A DNA stretch of 11,218 nt, taken from the NCBI GenBank assembly GCA_946886375.1, contig CAMPIL010000085.1, positions 1-11,218 of the forward strand, written 5' to 3'. Positions 1-6,264 of the stretch are shown here, piece after piece. Every line of letters starts with the position of its first letter. Position 1 is the first letter of the stretch. The notes under the pieces were generated by a model. That model did not search any database. It saw only the letters and a list, made by a program, of their open reading frames with translations, and had not been told where the DNA came from. The DNA comes from an uncultured Phycisphaerales bacterium (GTDB lineage Bacteria; Planctomycetota; Phycisphaerae; Phycisphaerales; SM1A02). Made by a program: the position numbers and the translations under genes.

Positions 1-1
1 C

Positions 2-316
2 TACGACAGGCTGTGGGACGCCATGGAAAAGGGCGTGCGTGATGGGCGCCAGATCAGCGACGCGGTCTTCGCCTGCCCCTATGTGCCGCGAAACATTGCT
101 TCCATGATCAACTCCGGCGAGCGCTCGGGCCGACTGGCCGAGGTGATGGAGCGCATCGCATCATTCAGCGAAGAGGAACTCGACACCGCCGTGCGCAAGG
201 TCACCGCGTACATCGAACCGATGATGATCATGTTCATGGGGGTTGTCGTCGGGGGAGTTGCGATGGCGCTGCTGCTGCCGATCTTCAGCATGGGCAAGGT
301 CATGGGCGGTCACTGA
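2..316 (+). CDS. Type II secretion / type IV pilus inner-membrane protein F (GspF/PilC family), C-terminal part
   Basis: The reading frame is open from the left edge, so the 5' part lies outside the window; 104 residues plus a TGA stop are visible. The family forms the polytopic inner-membrane platform of type II secretion and type IV pilus machines and contacts the assembly ATPase. The visible part matches the end of the second T2SF domain. It has a helical stretch with SGERSGRLAEVMERIASF, then EEELD and a basic KVTAYIEP segment, then a hydrophobic helix (MMIMFMGVVVGGVAMALLLP) ending in PIFSMGKV, which is the usual family C terminus. The protein ends 8 residues after this motif, as expected for a full-length end. 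GspF and PilC cannot be told apart from this fragment. It could share a transcript with the sulfoxide reductase 44 nt downstream. Confidence 0.93.
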   Translation, partial: YDRLWDAMEKGVRDGRQISDAVFACPYVPRNIASMINSGERSGRLAEVMERIASFSEEELDTAVRKVTAYIEPMMIMFMGVVVGGVAMALLLPIFSMGKVMGGH

Positions 317-360
317 GCCGGCATGATCTGACGCGTTGATCGCCAGGGAATTCGCTACCA

Positions 361-849
361 TTGGCGCGAATGACGCCGGCCCTTCGTGATTACCAGGCGA
401 TCGCGCACGGTGTGCGAACCATTGCCCGCGACGCAACGGTGGAAGAACGCATGCGGCGGACGGTGGACGCCCTGTGGGATTCACTGCATGACAGGGGTGT
501 TTCGTGGGTGGGCTTTTACATCGATCATCCGCGCGAGCCCGATGATCGCCGTTTGACGCTGGGCCCTTGCCGCGACAAGCCAGCATGTTCGCCCATCGGT
601 TTGCATGGCGTGTGCGGGCAGGCGCTGCTGAGCAGAAGCGTTCGGATCGTGCGCGATGTTGCGGAACTCGGTCCCAATTACATTGCGTGCGACCCGCGAG
701 ATCGCTCGGAAATTGTCGTGCCGCTTCTGAACGGGCACGGTGATTGTTGGGCAGTGCTTGATATGGATTCGTGGGAGGTCGAGGCGTTTGATCAAGCAGA
801 TGCAAGCGGCCTGGGCACGGTGCTGCGCGCTGCGGGCATGGTTGTTTGA
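361..849 (+). CDS. msrC: GAF-domain free methionine-(R)-sulfoxide reductase (fRMsr)
   Basis: Predicted cytosolic enzyme that reduces free L-methionine-(R)-sulfoxide to methionine with thioredoxin-type reductants. The 162-aa product is a single GAF domain of the length usual for the family. The diagnostic pieces are WVGFYI (about residues 49-54), LTLGPCRDKPAC (65-76), GVCG (83-86), YIACD (107-111), RSEIVVPL (115-122) and AVLDMDS (131-137). The three cysteines of the fRMsr family are present as Cys76, Cys85 and Cys110, matching the spacing of Cys84, Cys94 and Cys118 in the E. coli enzyme to within one residue. An extra Cys70 lies in the first motif. The start is uncertain. TTG at 361 has AGGGAA 10 nt upstream (345-350); the in-frame ATG at 370 is an alternative that removes three residues. 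The downstream region holds a hairpin shared with the convergent gene. Confidence 0.9.
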   Translation: MARMTPALRDYQAIAHGVRTIARDATVEERMRRTVDALWDSLHDRGVSWVGFYIDHPREPDDRRLTLGPCRDKPACSPIGLHGVCGQALLSRSVRIVRDVAELGPNYIACDPRDRSEIVVPLLNGHGDCWAVLDMDSWEVEAFDQADASGLGTVLRAAGMVV

Positions 850-895
850 ACTTTGCGCGCAGCGCGATACTTCACGTGCGCGGGGCTGAAACGAA

Positions 896-927
896 CAACG
901 CTCCGGTTCTGGTGAACCGGAGCGTTG
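896..927 (-). terminator. Perfect 14-bp hairpin between convergent genes
   Basis: CAACGCTCCGGTTC (896-909) is exactly complementary to GAACCGGAGCGTTG (914-927), with a 4-nt loop. It lies 28 nt past the stop of the minus-strand CTERM gene. Read on the minus strand the stem is followed by TTCGTTTC, a moderately U-rich tail, so it fits an intrinsic terminator for that gene. On the plus strand no T-run follows, so termination of the sulfoxide reductase transcript here is less certain. Confidence 0.75.
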
Positions 928-954
928 CGGATAGCTCAGAATGCGAGGTCGATT

Positions 955-1773
955 TCAGTCGCGACGCCGGCGAGAGCCGGTGAGGCCGGCCAATCCAAGC
1001 AGGGCGAGGCAGCCGGGGGCGGGAACGAATGCGAACGCGCCGTTGAACGTGACGGTTTCGCCTGGGGTCAGATCGAAATCCAGACGAATGCCGATCGAAG
1101 TCGGAGAGATACCAGCGAGCGGACCAGTCTGACCAGCCACGAGGTTTGCCGAAGTCGAGTTGGTGCCGGGGCCGCTGAGACCGAAGTTGAAGTTGGGCTG
1201 GAACAGCGAAGTGGCGTTAGCGCCGTTGATCAGGTAATTCCAGATCGGCGTGCCCACTGCGGTGACCTGGTTGAACGAGCCGCTATTCTCCGGCGCGGTC
1301 AGAGTCATGCCGCCGTTGCCGAAGAACGAAGTGTTCTGCGAGCCCATGACAGCCATGCTGATGTAGATGGAGAAGTACAGGTGGTTGTCGCTGGTGTTTG
1401 GGCCTTCCGGACGATTGTTGGTGACGGTGAATACCGCGCCCAAGCGAGCGCCCGTCGCCATGCCGGTGCCTGAGGGATCATCGTCAGCGTTGAAGTCCCA
1501 AGTGCTGATGGACCACTCGTTGAAGACGGGGTCAATCAGTCCGGCGGGGTGAATGCTGTTTGCATTCTTGAAGCTGTAGACACCCGGGTTTACGGTCGCC
1601 GTTCCGGCTTGCGAAAACGTGGTGTTGAACGGTCCGGCGGTTCCGCCGAACACAGAGATATCAAAATTGACAATGGGCACTGCCGATGCTTGCGACGGCG
1701 CGAGCAATGTCAGAGCACCAAGAGCAAAGCCGGGGAGACCGAAACGGCTGGCGCAGTTTGTGATCACAGACAT
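955..1773 (-). CDS. Exported CTERM-type surface protein A (PEP-CTERM-like sorting signal)
   Basis: A 272-aa exported protein of unknown function. The N terminus is a signal peptide, with hydrophobic residues about 14-25 and a probable cleavage after SQASA at residue 31. The C terminus (250-272) has the three parts of a PEP-CTERM-like sorting signal: a VPAPG motif, a hydrophobic stretch (CLALLGLAGL) and a basic end (SRRRRD). Such tails are recognised by exosortase-type systems, or mark surface proteins of planctomycetes. The middle is rich in Gly, Asn, Thr and Ser with alternating hydrophobics, which suggests a beta-sandwich (inference). The last 80 or so residues line up with protein B at 4112-4921: an NGANATSLFQPNF segment, then RLDFDLTPGE, then the VPAPG motif. 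The start is firm because AGGAGG (complement of 1782-1787) ends 8 nt before the ATG. It is the last gene of the minus-strand block and is followed by the hairpin at 896-927. Confidence 0.85.
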   Translation of the reverse strand: MSVITNCASRFGLPGFALGALTLLAPSQASAVPIVNFDISVFGGTAGPFNTTFSQAGTATVNPGVYSFKNANSIHPAGLIDPVFNEWSISTWDFNADDDPSGTGMATGARLGAVFTVTNNRPEGPNTSDNHLYFSIYISMAVMGSQNTSFFGNGGMTLTAPENSGSFNQVTAVGTPIWNYLINGANATSLFQPNFNFGLSGPGTNSTSANLVAGQTGPLAGISPTSIGIRLDFDLTPGETVTFNGAFAFVPAPGCLALLGLAGLTGSRRRRD

Positions 1774-1780
1774 GACCTTC

Positions 1781-1808
1781 TCCTCCTGACGGATTCAACT
1801 CTCCCTGC
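1781..1808 (-). promoter_or_regulatory. Shine-Dalgarno region and shared leader motif of protein A
   Basis: On the minus strand GCAGGGAGAG (complement of 1799-1808) is followed by CAGGAGGA (complement of 1781-1788), the ribosome binding site. The same 10-mer and 8-mer occur in the same order before the paralogue B at 4930-4949, with 10 nt between them here and 2 nt there. They may be remnants of the duplication or a shared 5'-UTR element. The 10-mer alone also occurs by chance inside dnaK (10907-10916). Confidence 0.45.
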
Positions 1809-1862
1809 GAACGGTGCATTTAGGTGCCGCGTGAGCACCCCCCGTGTGGAACCGTTATGCGG

Positions 1863-1891
1863 ACTATAACACCGGCCCAAGTGAAGAGCAA
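1863..1891 (-). promoter_or_regulatory. Possible sigma-70-like promoter for protein A
   Basis: On the minus strand TATAGT (complement of 1863-1868) is a 5-of-6 match to a -10 box. A weak -35 candidate, TTGCTC (complement of 1886-1891), lies 17 nt upstream and matches only its first three bases. A perfect TTGACA (complement of 1901-1906) is 32 nt from the -10, which is too far to pair with it. The rest of the 1774-1977 gap holds a short inverted repeat GGTGC/GCACC (1823-1839) and no open frame with a ribosome site. Confidence 0.3.
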
Positions 1892-1977
1892 CCAGTATTT
1901 TGTCAATCCGCTTATCCATTTTTTCAACCGAGCATCATGGCCTGACTACGGGTTGCAAGATCGCTAGTTTTCCTGGT

Positions 1978-3951
1978 TTAGCACGATCCCCAGGCGCTGA
2001 TGATGGCCAGCAAGTCGTTGACGTTGACGACCCTGTCGCCGGTGACATCGGCCGGGCACGGGGTCGGAACTGGGTTGCAGGCCCCCCAGGCGCCAATCAC
2101 CGCGAGCAGGTCGTTCACATCAACATCGCCGTCCTTGTCGATGTCCTGCGTTCGGTAGATGGTAATTTCGGCTAAGTCCATGGTGACTGGGGGGCTCATG
2201 CCGTTATCTACCCACAGGTTGTACACAACTTGACCCTTGTTGTCGGTCAGGTTGGCATCGCGCAGGTATTCGATGAACTCCTTGGAGGTGATCTGATAGT
2301 TCACGCTGACCACTGCCTTTTTGGTGTTGACAGGAATGGCGAACAGCGTGTCATCGAAGTTCTGGCCGTTGGAGTACGCCGCGCCAACCGACTGGGTCTG
2401 CAGTTGCGCCGCGATCGGATTGGCGTGACCGGCGGGCGGGATGCGGTTGTCTTTGAGAATGGCGTTGGCAAGCATGAAGTGGAAGGTGTGTCCTTCGGGC
2501 ATGCCCAGTGAACTGGCGTACGCAGCGCCCTGAATGCCCAGGTCCATCTCGTACACCTTTGTGGTGGAAGTGGTCAGCGTGGCGGTTTCATAGTCGTACG
2601 CGCCGCGCTCCTGGAGGAGGTTGTCGTTGCAATCCAGGAACTGCACGCTGATCCACATGCGCCGGCCGTCGGGGAATCCGGTGGGCAGTTTGTGGCCGGT
2701 GAAGTTGATGATCCGCACCTTCAGGTTCGATCCTTGGCGCGTGACTTCGAGGTCCGAGGCCCGCTGAAGGAAATCAATGTTGCGTTCAATGGCGGCGGCG
2801 ACGACTTCATCGTTCAGATTCGATTCGAAGTCCGGAAAATCCGGCAGGCCGTCGTTGTCAAAGTCGACGGTGCGAACCGCGTTGAGCACCCAGTAGTTCG
2901 AGCCCATGAAACTGTGCTGCGGAACGTCGGCCCGGACAAAGAATGGATCAAACTCGAAATTGCAGCCATAGCCTTCAACATCAGGCATGTGGCAGTCCTG
3001 GCAGGCCTTCATGATTCCCGTGGGATGGTTGCCGCCGAAACGGCCGGTGTGATCCACGCCGATGTTGCTGTAGTAGCTGTTTTTCCACTCGCTGTACGTG
3101 CGGTGCAGCGGGAGCATTTGCGTTTGCTCGCCGGTGGGGTGCGCAGTCTTGAGAGTATTCAACGCGTAGGTCGTTCCCTGCTTGGTCATCAGTGGATTGC
3201 TCACATCGTGGCAGGTCCAGCAGACTTCGGCGTGTGAATGGAACGGCGAATGCAGAATCTCCGGCGTGGGGCGACCCGGGTGAATGTTCAGGGGCACATC
3301 GTCGAACGGTCCGCGGCGAACATCGGTCGGATCAATGATGTACCGCGCGTTGCTGCCTTGGGGCGGCATGAGGCCGGCGGTGGAAAGATCCGCAAGAATC
3401 TGTTGATCCTGACTCGGACTTGTTCCCGCCACATACACAGGATCCACAAGTCGGTGACAAAAGTTGCAGTTCACGCCTTCGAGATCCGTGCCTTCAATCT
3501 GCGAACCGTCGGGCGCGTGATGGCCGTTTAGGAATGCAACTGGCGCGTGGCAGCGAATGCAGAACGTGCCGGCGTCAACGGCGTCCTGGTTGGCGATGGT
3601 GAGCGCGGCGTGGAACAGCGGGTCGCGCGCCGATTGGCCCATCATGCTCGCGGTCCACGTCGCGTACTCTTCGATCATGCCAAATGAATCCTGCGGACCA
3701 TAGTTGGCGTGGCATGAAGAGCAGTATGAGGATGAAAGGATCGGGTTGAACGTGCTCGGCACGCCTGCCCCCATGGGCTGCGTGCCGCGCAGGAAGTAGT
3801 CGTCAATTGAAGTCTGAATCGGAAGCGATGGCCCGGCACTTTGCGCGAAGCCGAAATTCGCGACAAGTCCCGTCGTGGCAAGAACACCCAAGCCCAGCAT
3901 GCACACCCGCGCGGTCACGGCGCAATGCAGCATATGGAAGGTGGAAAACAT
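1978..3951 (-). CDS. Exported five-heme cytochrome c with C-terminal dockerin-like EF-hand pair
   Basis: A 657-aa exported electron-transfer protein. A signal peptide covers roughly residues 1-37 (hydrophobic core about 18-32, ending FGFAQ). Five CxxCH heme-c sites are visible: CSSCH 77-81, CIRCH 131-135, CNFCH 162-166, CWTCH 244-248 and CQDCH 317-321. Many other histidines (for example 114, 144, 145, 240 and 346) could serve as distal ligands. A second, beta-rich region (about 380-600) contains NFTGHKLPTGFPDGRR at 416-431, a segment I recognise from multiheme cytochromes of the c-554 type. The last 55 residues are two dockerin-like repeats. The first (603-623) has a full calcium-loop pattern D603-x-D605-x-D607-G-D609-x-D611-x-x-D614; the second (635-655) has D635, D639, N643 and D646. 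Start: AGGAGG (complement of 3963-3968) lies 11 nt before this ATG; a longer frame to 4038 would translate through that site and a hairpin. The electron donor and acceptor are unknown. Confidence 0.88.
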   Translation of the reverse strand: MFSTFHMLHCAVTARVCMLGLGVLATTGLVANFGFAQSAGPSLPIQTSIDDYFLRGTQPMGAGVPSTFNPILSSSYCSSCHANYGPQDSFGMIEEYATWTASMMGQSARDPLFHAALTIANQDAVDAGTFCIRCHAPVAFLNGHHAPDGSQIEGTDLEGVNCNFCHRLVDPVYVAGTSPSQDQQILADLSTAGLMPPQGSNARYIIDPTDVRRGPFDDVPLNIHPGRPTPEILHSPFHSHAEVCWTCHDVSNPLMTKQGTTYALNTLKTAHPTGEQTQMLPLHRTYSEWKNSYYSNIGVDHTGRFGGNHPTGIMKACQDCHMPDVEGYGCNFEFDPFFVRADVPQHSFMGSNYWVLNAVRTVDFDNDGLPDFPDFESNLNDEVVAAAIERNIDFLQRASDLEVTRQGSNLKVRIINFTGHKLPTGFPDGRRMWISVQFLDCNDNLLQERGAYDYETATLTTSTTKVYEMDLGIQGAAYASSLGMPEGHTFHFMLANAILKDNRIPPAGHANPIAAQLQTQSVGAAYSNGQNFDDTLFAIPVNTKKAVVSVNYQITSKEFIEYLRDANLTDNKGQVVYNLWVDNGMSPPVTMDLAEITIYRTQDIDKDGDVDVNDLLAVIGAWGACNPVPTPCPADVTGDRVVNVNDLLAIISAWGSC

Positions 3952-4010
3952 GGCAGGCGCAACCTCCTTCTCGAACCCCCTCGACATGACGACCGACCTT
4001 GCACAAAGAC

Positions 4011-4036
4011 GCGGCCCGCAGTTTCCTGCGAGCCGC
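4011..4036 (-). terminator. GC-rich hairpin with GAAA loop between protein B and the cytochrome
   Basis: Read on the minus strand, GCGGCTCGCAG and CTGCGGGCCGC form an 11-bp stem with one mismatched position and a GAAA loop, a stable GNRA-type tetraloop. The tail is GTCTTTGTGC, only weakly U-rich. It sits 75 nt past the stop of protein B and 59 nt before the cytochrome start. It may be a terminator for B, a partial terminator that lowers cytochrome expression, or an RNA-processing site. No convincing promoter fits in the 59 nt downstream, which favours partial read-through. The rest of 3952-4111 shows nothing else. Confidence 0.5.
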
Positions 4037-4111
4037 ATCGGCTTTCTTCAATCTACCTCACCTTTGCGGCGAAGCCAGAGCATTCCATGAATTCTCGGAA
4101 GTGGTCCCGAT

Positions 4112-4921
4112 TTACGCGCGACGACGACGCCCGAATCCCAAAGCACCCAAACCGGCAAACACGGCAAATCCAGCCGGTCCGGGCACCGCCTGCACTTCAA
4201 ACGTGCCAGTGACCGAAGCCGAATCGCCCGGCGAAAGATCGAACCGCAGACGCAGCGCGATCTGGTTCAGGGCGCCAGGTCCGAGTTGATTGGCGAAGGA
4301 GAGGTTGTCGTTGCTGCTGTTGAACGGACCAGCGCCGAGTGCATAGCCTGGATTCCACATCGATGCAGCATTCGCGTTATCGATGTAGGCCTGGTACACA
4401 GGGTCGATTGCGGTCGCGCCCATCATTGCGCCGTCGAAATTCTGATCAGACACAACGCCGCTGACGAATCCATCCATGCGGGTGGAGCCGGGAATCGATG
4501 GGGCGATGTTGAGGGGCATGTACACCCAGAACGTTTGCGTGGTGAGCGAGTTGTTGGTGACGTTGATCGTCGCGTCCACGAAGGGGTCTTCGTTCACAAC
4601 GCAGTCCCAACTCATGGTCCACTGCGTATCGACCATCTCGCCCTGCGTGCGCCAGCCGATGCGCTCGCGCAGCGGGCCGCCTTCGCCGTTCGCGCCGCCG
4701 CCGAGAATGTGCGTGCCGAAGTTGGCGCTGCCGAGGGTGAAGGGGTTGTATTCCAATGCGCCCTGGGCGTCGTTGGATGCTTCCCAGGTCATCAGGAAGA
4801 TTGGCGGGCCACCGGCGCCGCTGTTATCTGCCGAGGCTGAGACAGCGAAAAGACCAGACGCGGCAACGGCCACTGCGCCGGCCGCATTGAAACGATTGAC
4901 ATTTCTCCAATTAGCAGGCAT
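4112..4921 (-). CDS. Exported CTERM-type surface protein B, paralogue of protein A
   Basis: A 269-aa exported protein of unknown function. The signal peptide has a basic N region (NWRNVNR), a hydrophobic core at about 12-27 and probable cleavage after SASA at residue 31, the same position as in protein A. The C terminus (246-269) shows VPGPAG, a hydrophobic stretch and GRRRRA, the PEP-CTERM-like layout. Shared blocks with protein A include a WT/WS start of the strand region, a TVTNN/NVTNN segment, DNANAASMWNPGY (A: NGANATSLFQPNF) and LRFDLSPGD (A: LDFDLTPGE). These support common descent. Start: AGGAGG (complement of 4931-4936) lies 9 nt before this ATG; the upstream in-frame ATG at 4957 would put the ribosome site inside the gene. 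It precedes the cytochrome on the same strand. A shared surface role for A and B is inference from the tails. Confidence 0.83.
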   Translation of the reverse strand: MPANWRNVNRFNAAGAVAVAASGLFAVSASADNSGAGGPPIFLMTWEASNDAQGALEYNPFTLGSANFGTHILGGGANGEGGPLRERIGWRTQGEMVDTQWTMSWDCVVNEDPFVDATINVTNNSLTTQTFWVYMPLNIAPSIPGSTRMDGFVSGVVSDQNFDGAMMGATAIDPVYQAYIDNANAASMWNPGYALGAGPFNSSNDNLSFANQLGPGALNQIALRLRFDLSPGDSASVTGTFEVQAVPGPAGFAVFAGLGALGFGRRRRA

Positions 4922-4929
4922 AGCCTCAT

Positions 4930-4949
4930 TCCTCCTGGGCTCTCCCTGC
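4930..4949 (-). promoter_or_regulatory. Shine-Dalgarno region and shared leader motif of protein B
   Basis: Minus-strand GCAGGGAGAG (complement of 4940-4949) is followed after 2 nt by CAGGAGGA (complement of 4930-4937). Both words recur before protein A at 1781-1808. The AGGAGG core is a strong ribosome binding site and fixes the start at 4921. Confidence 0.5.
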
Positions 4950-4981
4950 TTCGTCAATTGTTCGATCGATTGAGTTCCACC

Positions 4982-5004
4982 CGAAGTGTTGCGTGGACAC
5001 TTCG
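4982..5004. repeat. Perfect 8-bp inverted repeat in the leader of protein B
   Basis: CGAAGTGT (4982-4989) and ACACTTCG (4997-5004) are exact reverse complements around a 7-nt loop. The site lies about 60 nt upstream of the start of B and 100 nt past the stop of dusB. It has no T-run on either side, so an operator or a 5'-UTR stem is more likely than a terminator. A second small repeat ACCGG/CCGGT lies at 5032-5046. The gap 4922-5103 shows only a poor promoter candidate on the minus strand (TTGTGT, 17 nt, TAAGTT). Confidence 0.4.
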
Positions 5005-5103
5005 CCCCTCGGCGAACGCATGTAACTTACCACCGGACCTGCCGGTACACAAGATCAATTACCCAAATTTTTTCTTCCCTAATAATCGCCGCCGCGGCAG
5101 TTT

Positions 5104-6150
5104 TCAATTTGCCCAGATTAACTCCGACGTGGACTCGCACGAGTCGGCCGAGGCGGCACCAATCCAGGCCTCCAAAGTGTTGCGAATCTCCCCAGCAGCC
5201 CTCGCAAGCCGCAGCGCCTCCTTCAGCGGCTTGATGTGGCCCATGGTCTTGCCATACCAACTTATTCGCCGGCTCAGGCACAAGACCGCCTCGCGTTCGC
5301 CGAGGTGCTCAAGCAGTAAGTCCAGATGCCGCAAGATGATACGGAGTTTTTCTACCTTGCCTGGCTCGGGGCCGGGCATGCCGGTTTCCAAAAGCGATCG
5401 TGCCTGCCGGAACAGCCACGGAGCACGAATCGCTCCACGCCCGATCATCACGCCCGCGCACCCGGTTTGTTCCATCATGTCCACGATGTGCTGGGGCTGC
5501 GTGACATCGCCGTTTCCTATCACCGGAATCTTTGACACGGCAGTAACGACTTCGGCTATCCCCCGGATATCCACATTGCCCTTAAAGAATTGCTCGGTGG
5601 TACGGCCATGCACGGTGATAGCCGCAATGCCGATTGATTCCAATCGCCGGGCCAGTTGCGGGGCGACAATGCGGTTTCGATCCCATCCCAGGCGAAGTTT
5701 TGCTGTGACCGGCACATTGCGATTCGCCACCGCATTCACAATTCGTTTAGCGAGCCGTACTGTGGAATCCACATCGCACAACAGCAGCGAGCCACCATTT
5801 TTCTTGGCGACCTTGTCCACCGGGCAGCCCATGTTGATGTCGATGATCCTGGCCCCGTGATCGATGGCCCATCGGGCCGCTTCGGGCAGCGGATCTTCGC
5901 AGTTGCCGTACAGTTGCATGCACAGCGGCTGGTCGGCATCGCAGGTTGCGGCGAGTTTCATGGCGGCGGCGTTGCCGCGAAGAATCGAATGACAATTGAG
6001 CAGATCGGTGCTGGCGAGCCCCACGCCGCCAAGTTCACGGCACAGCAGGCGGAAGGGCAGGTCGCAATAACCGGCCATGGGCGCAAGCAACAGCGGGGTT
6101 TTCAATTGCACCGGGCCGATCCTGAGCATGGCCGATTGTAGTATTGCCAT
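5104..6150 (-). CDS. dusB: tRNA-dihydrouridine synthase (DusB/NifR3 type)
   Basis: FMN enzyme that reduces uridine to dihydrouridine in tRNA D-loops, cytosolic. The 348-aa product has the whole Dus TIM-barrel series: [15 protein letters not shown] at 20-34 (FMN phosphate/N-terminal strand), DINMGCP at 104-110 with the catalytic Cys109, KLRLGW at 151-156, [13 protein letters not shown] at 179-191, IGNGDV at 211-216 and MIGRGA at 235-240. A C-terminal helical domain follows, with RISWYGK and a final LEAWIG region. The order and spacing are closest to DusB. Start: GAGGAAAG sits just before the ATG at 6150. A longer in-frame start at 6171 would overlap this site and has no ribosome site of its own. 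The gene is divergent from the TPR protein at 6265 across a 114-nt gap. No clear terminator was seen after its stop. Confidence 0.95.
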   Translation of the reverse strand: MAILQSAMLRIGPVQLKTPLLLAPMAGYCDLPFRLLCRELGGVGLASTDLLNCHSILRGNAAAMKLAATCDADQPLCMQLYGNCEDPLPEAARWAIDHGARIIDINMGCPVDKVAKKNGGSLLLCDVDSTVRLAKRIVNAVANRNVPVTAKLRLGWDRNRIVAPQLARRLESIGIAAITVHGRTTEQFFKGNVDIRGIAEVVTAVSKIPVIGNGDVTQPQHIVDMMEQTGCAGVMIGRGAIRAPWLFRQARSLLETGMPGPEPGKVEKLRIILRHLDLLLEHLGEREAVLCLSRRISWYGKTMGHIKPLKEALRLARAAGEIRNTLEAWIGAASADSCESTSELIWAN

Positions 6151-6264
6151 CGCTTTCCTCGATGGACCCAATTGAGCCCTTTTCGCAGGATTTGGACGGC
6201 CCAGAGCCAGGGTTGCATCGAATAGTGAGGAGCCATCCTGCGCGCGGAGATAAAGGCCTCAATC

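Noticed and set aside
161..805. A 214-codon minus-strand open frame opposite the GspF/PilC and sulfoxide reductase genes
   Set aside because: Composition is Arg/His/Pro-rich as in shadow frames, it spans two well-supported genes on the other strand, and no domain is recognisable.
1863..1906. Perfect TTGACA paired with TATAGT as a strong promoter for protein A
   Set aside because: The spacing is 32 nt, about twice what sigma-70-type promoters use.
2692..3531. Plus-strand open frames opposite the cytochrome gene
   Set aside because: The minus strand encodes five CxxCH motifs, a signal peptide and dockerin repeats; the plus frames show no family and no ribosome site.
3952..4038. Longer N terminus for the cytochrome starting at 4038
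   Set aside because: It would translate through the GAAA-capped hairpin and the AGGAGG site, and would place charged residues before the signal peptide. The ATG at 3951 explains both signals.
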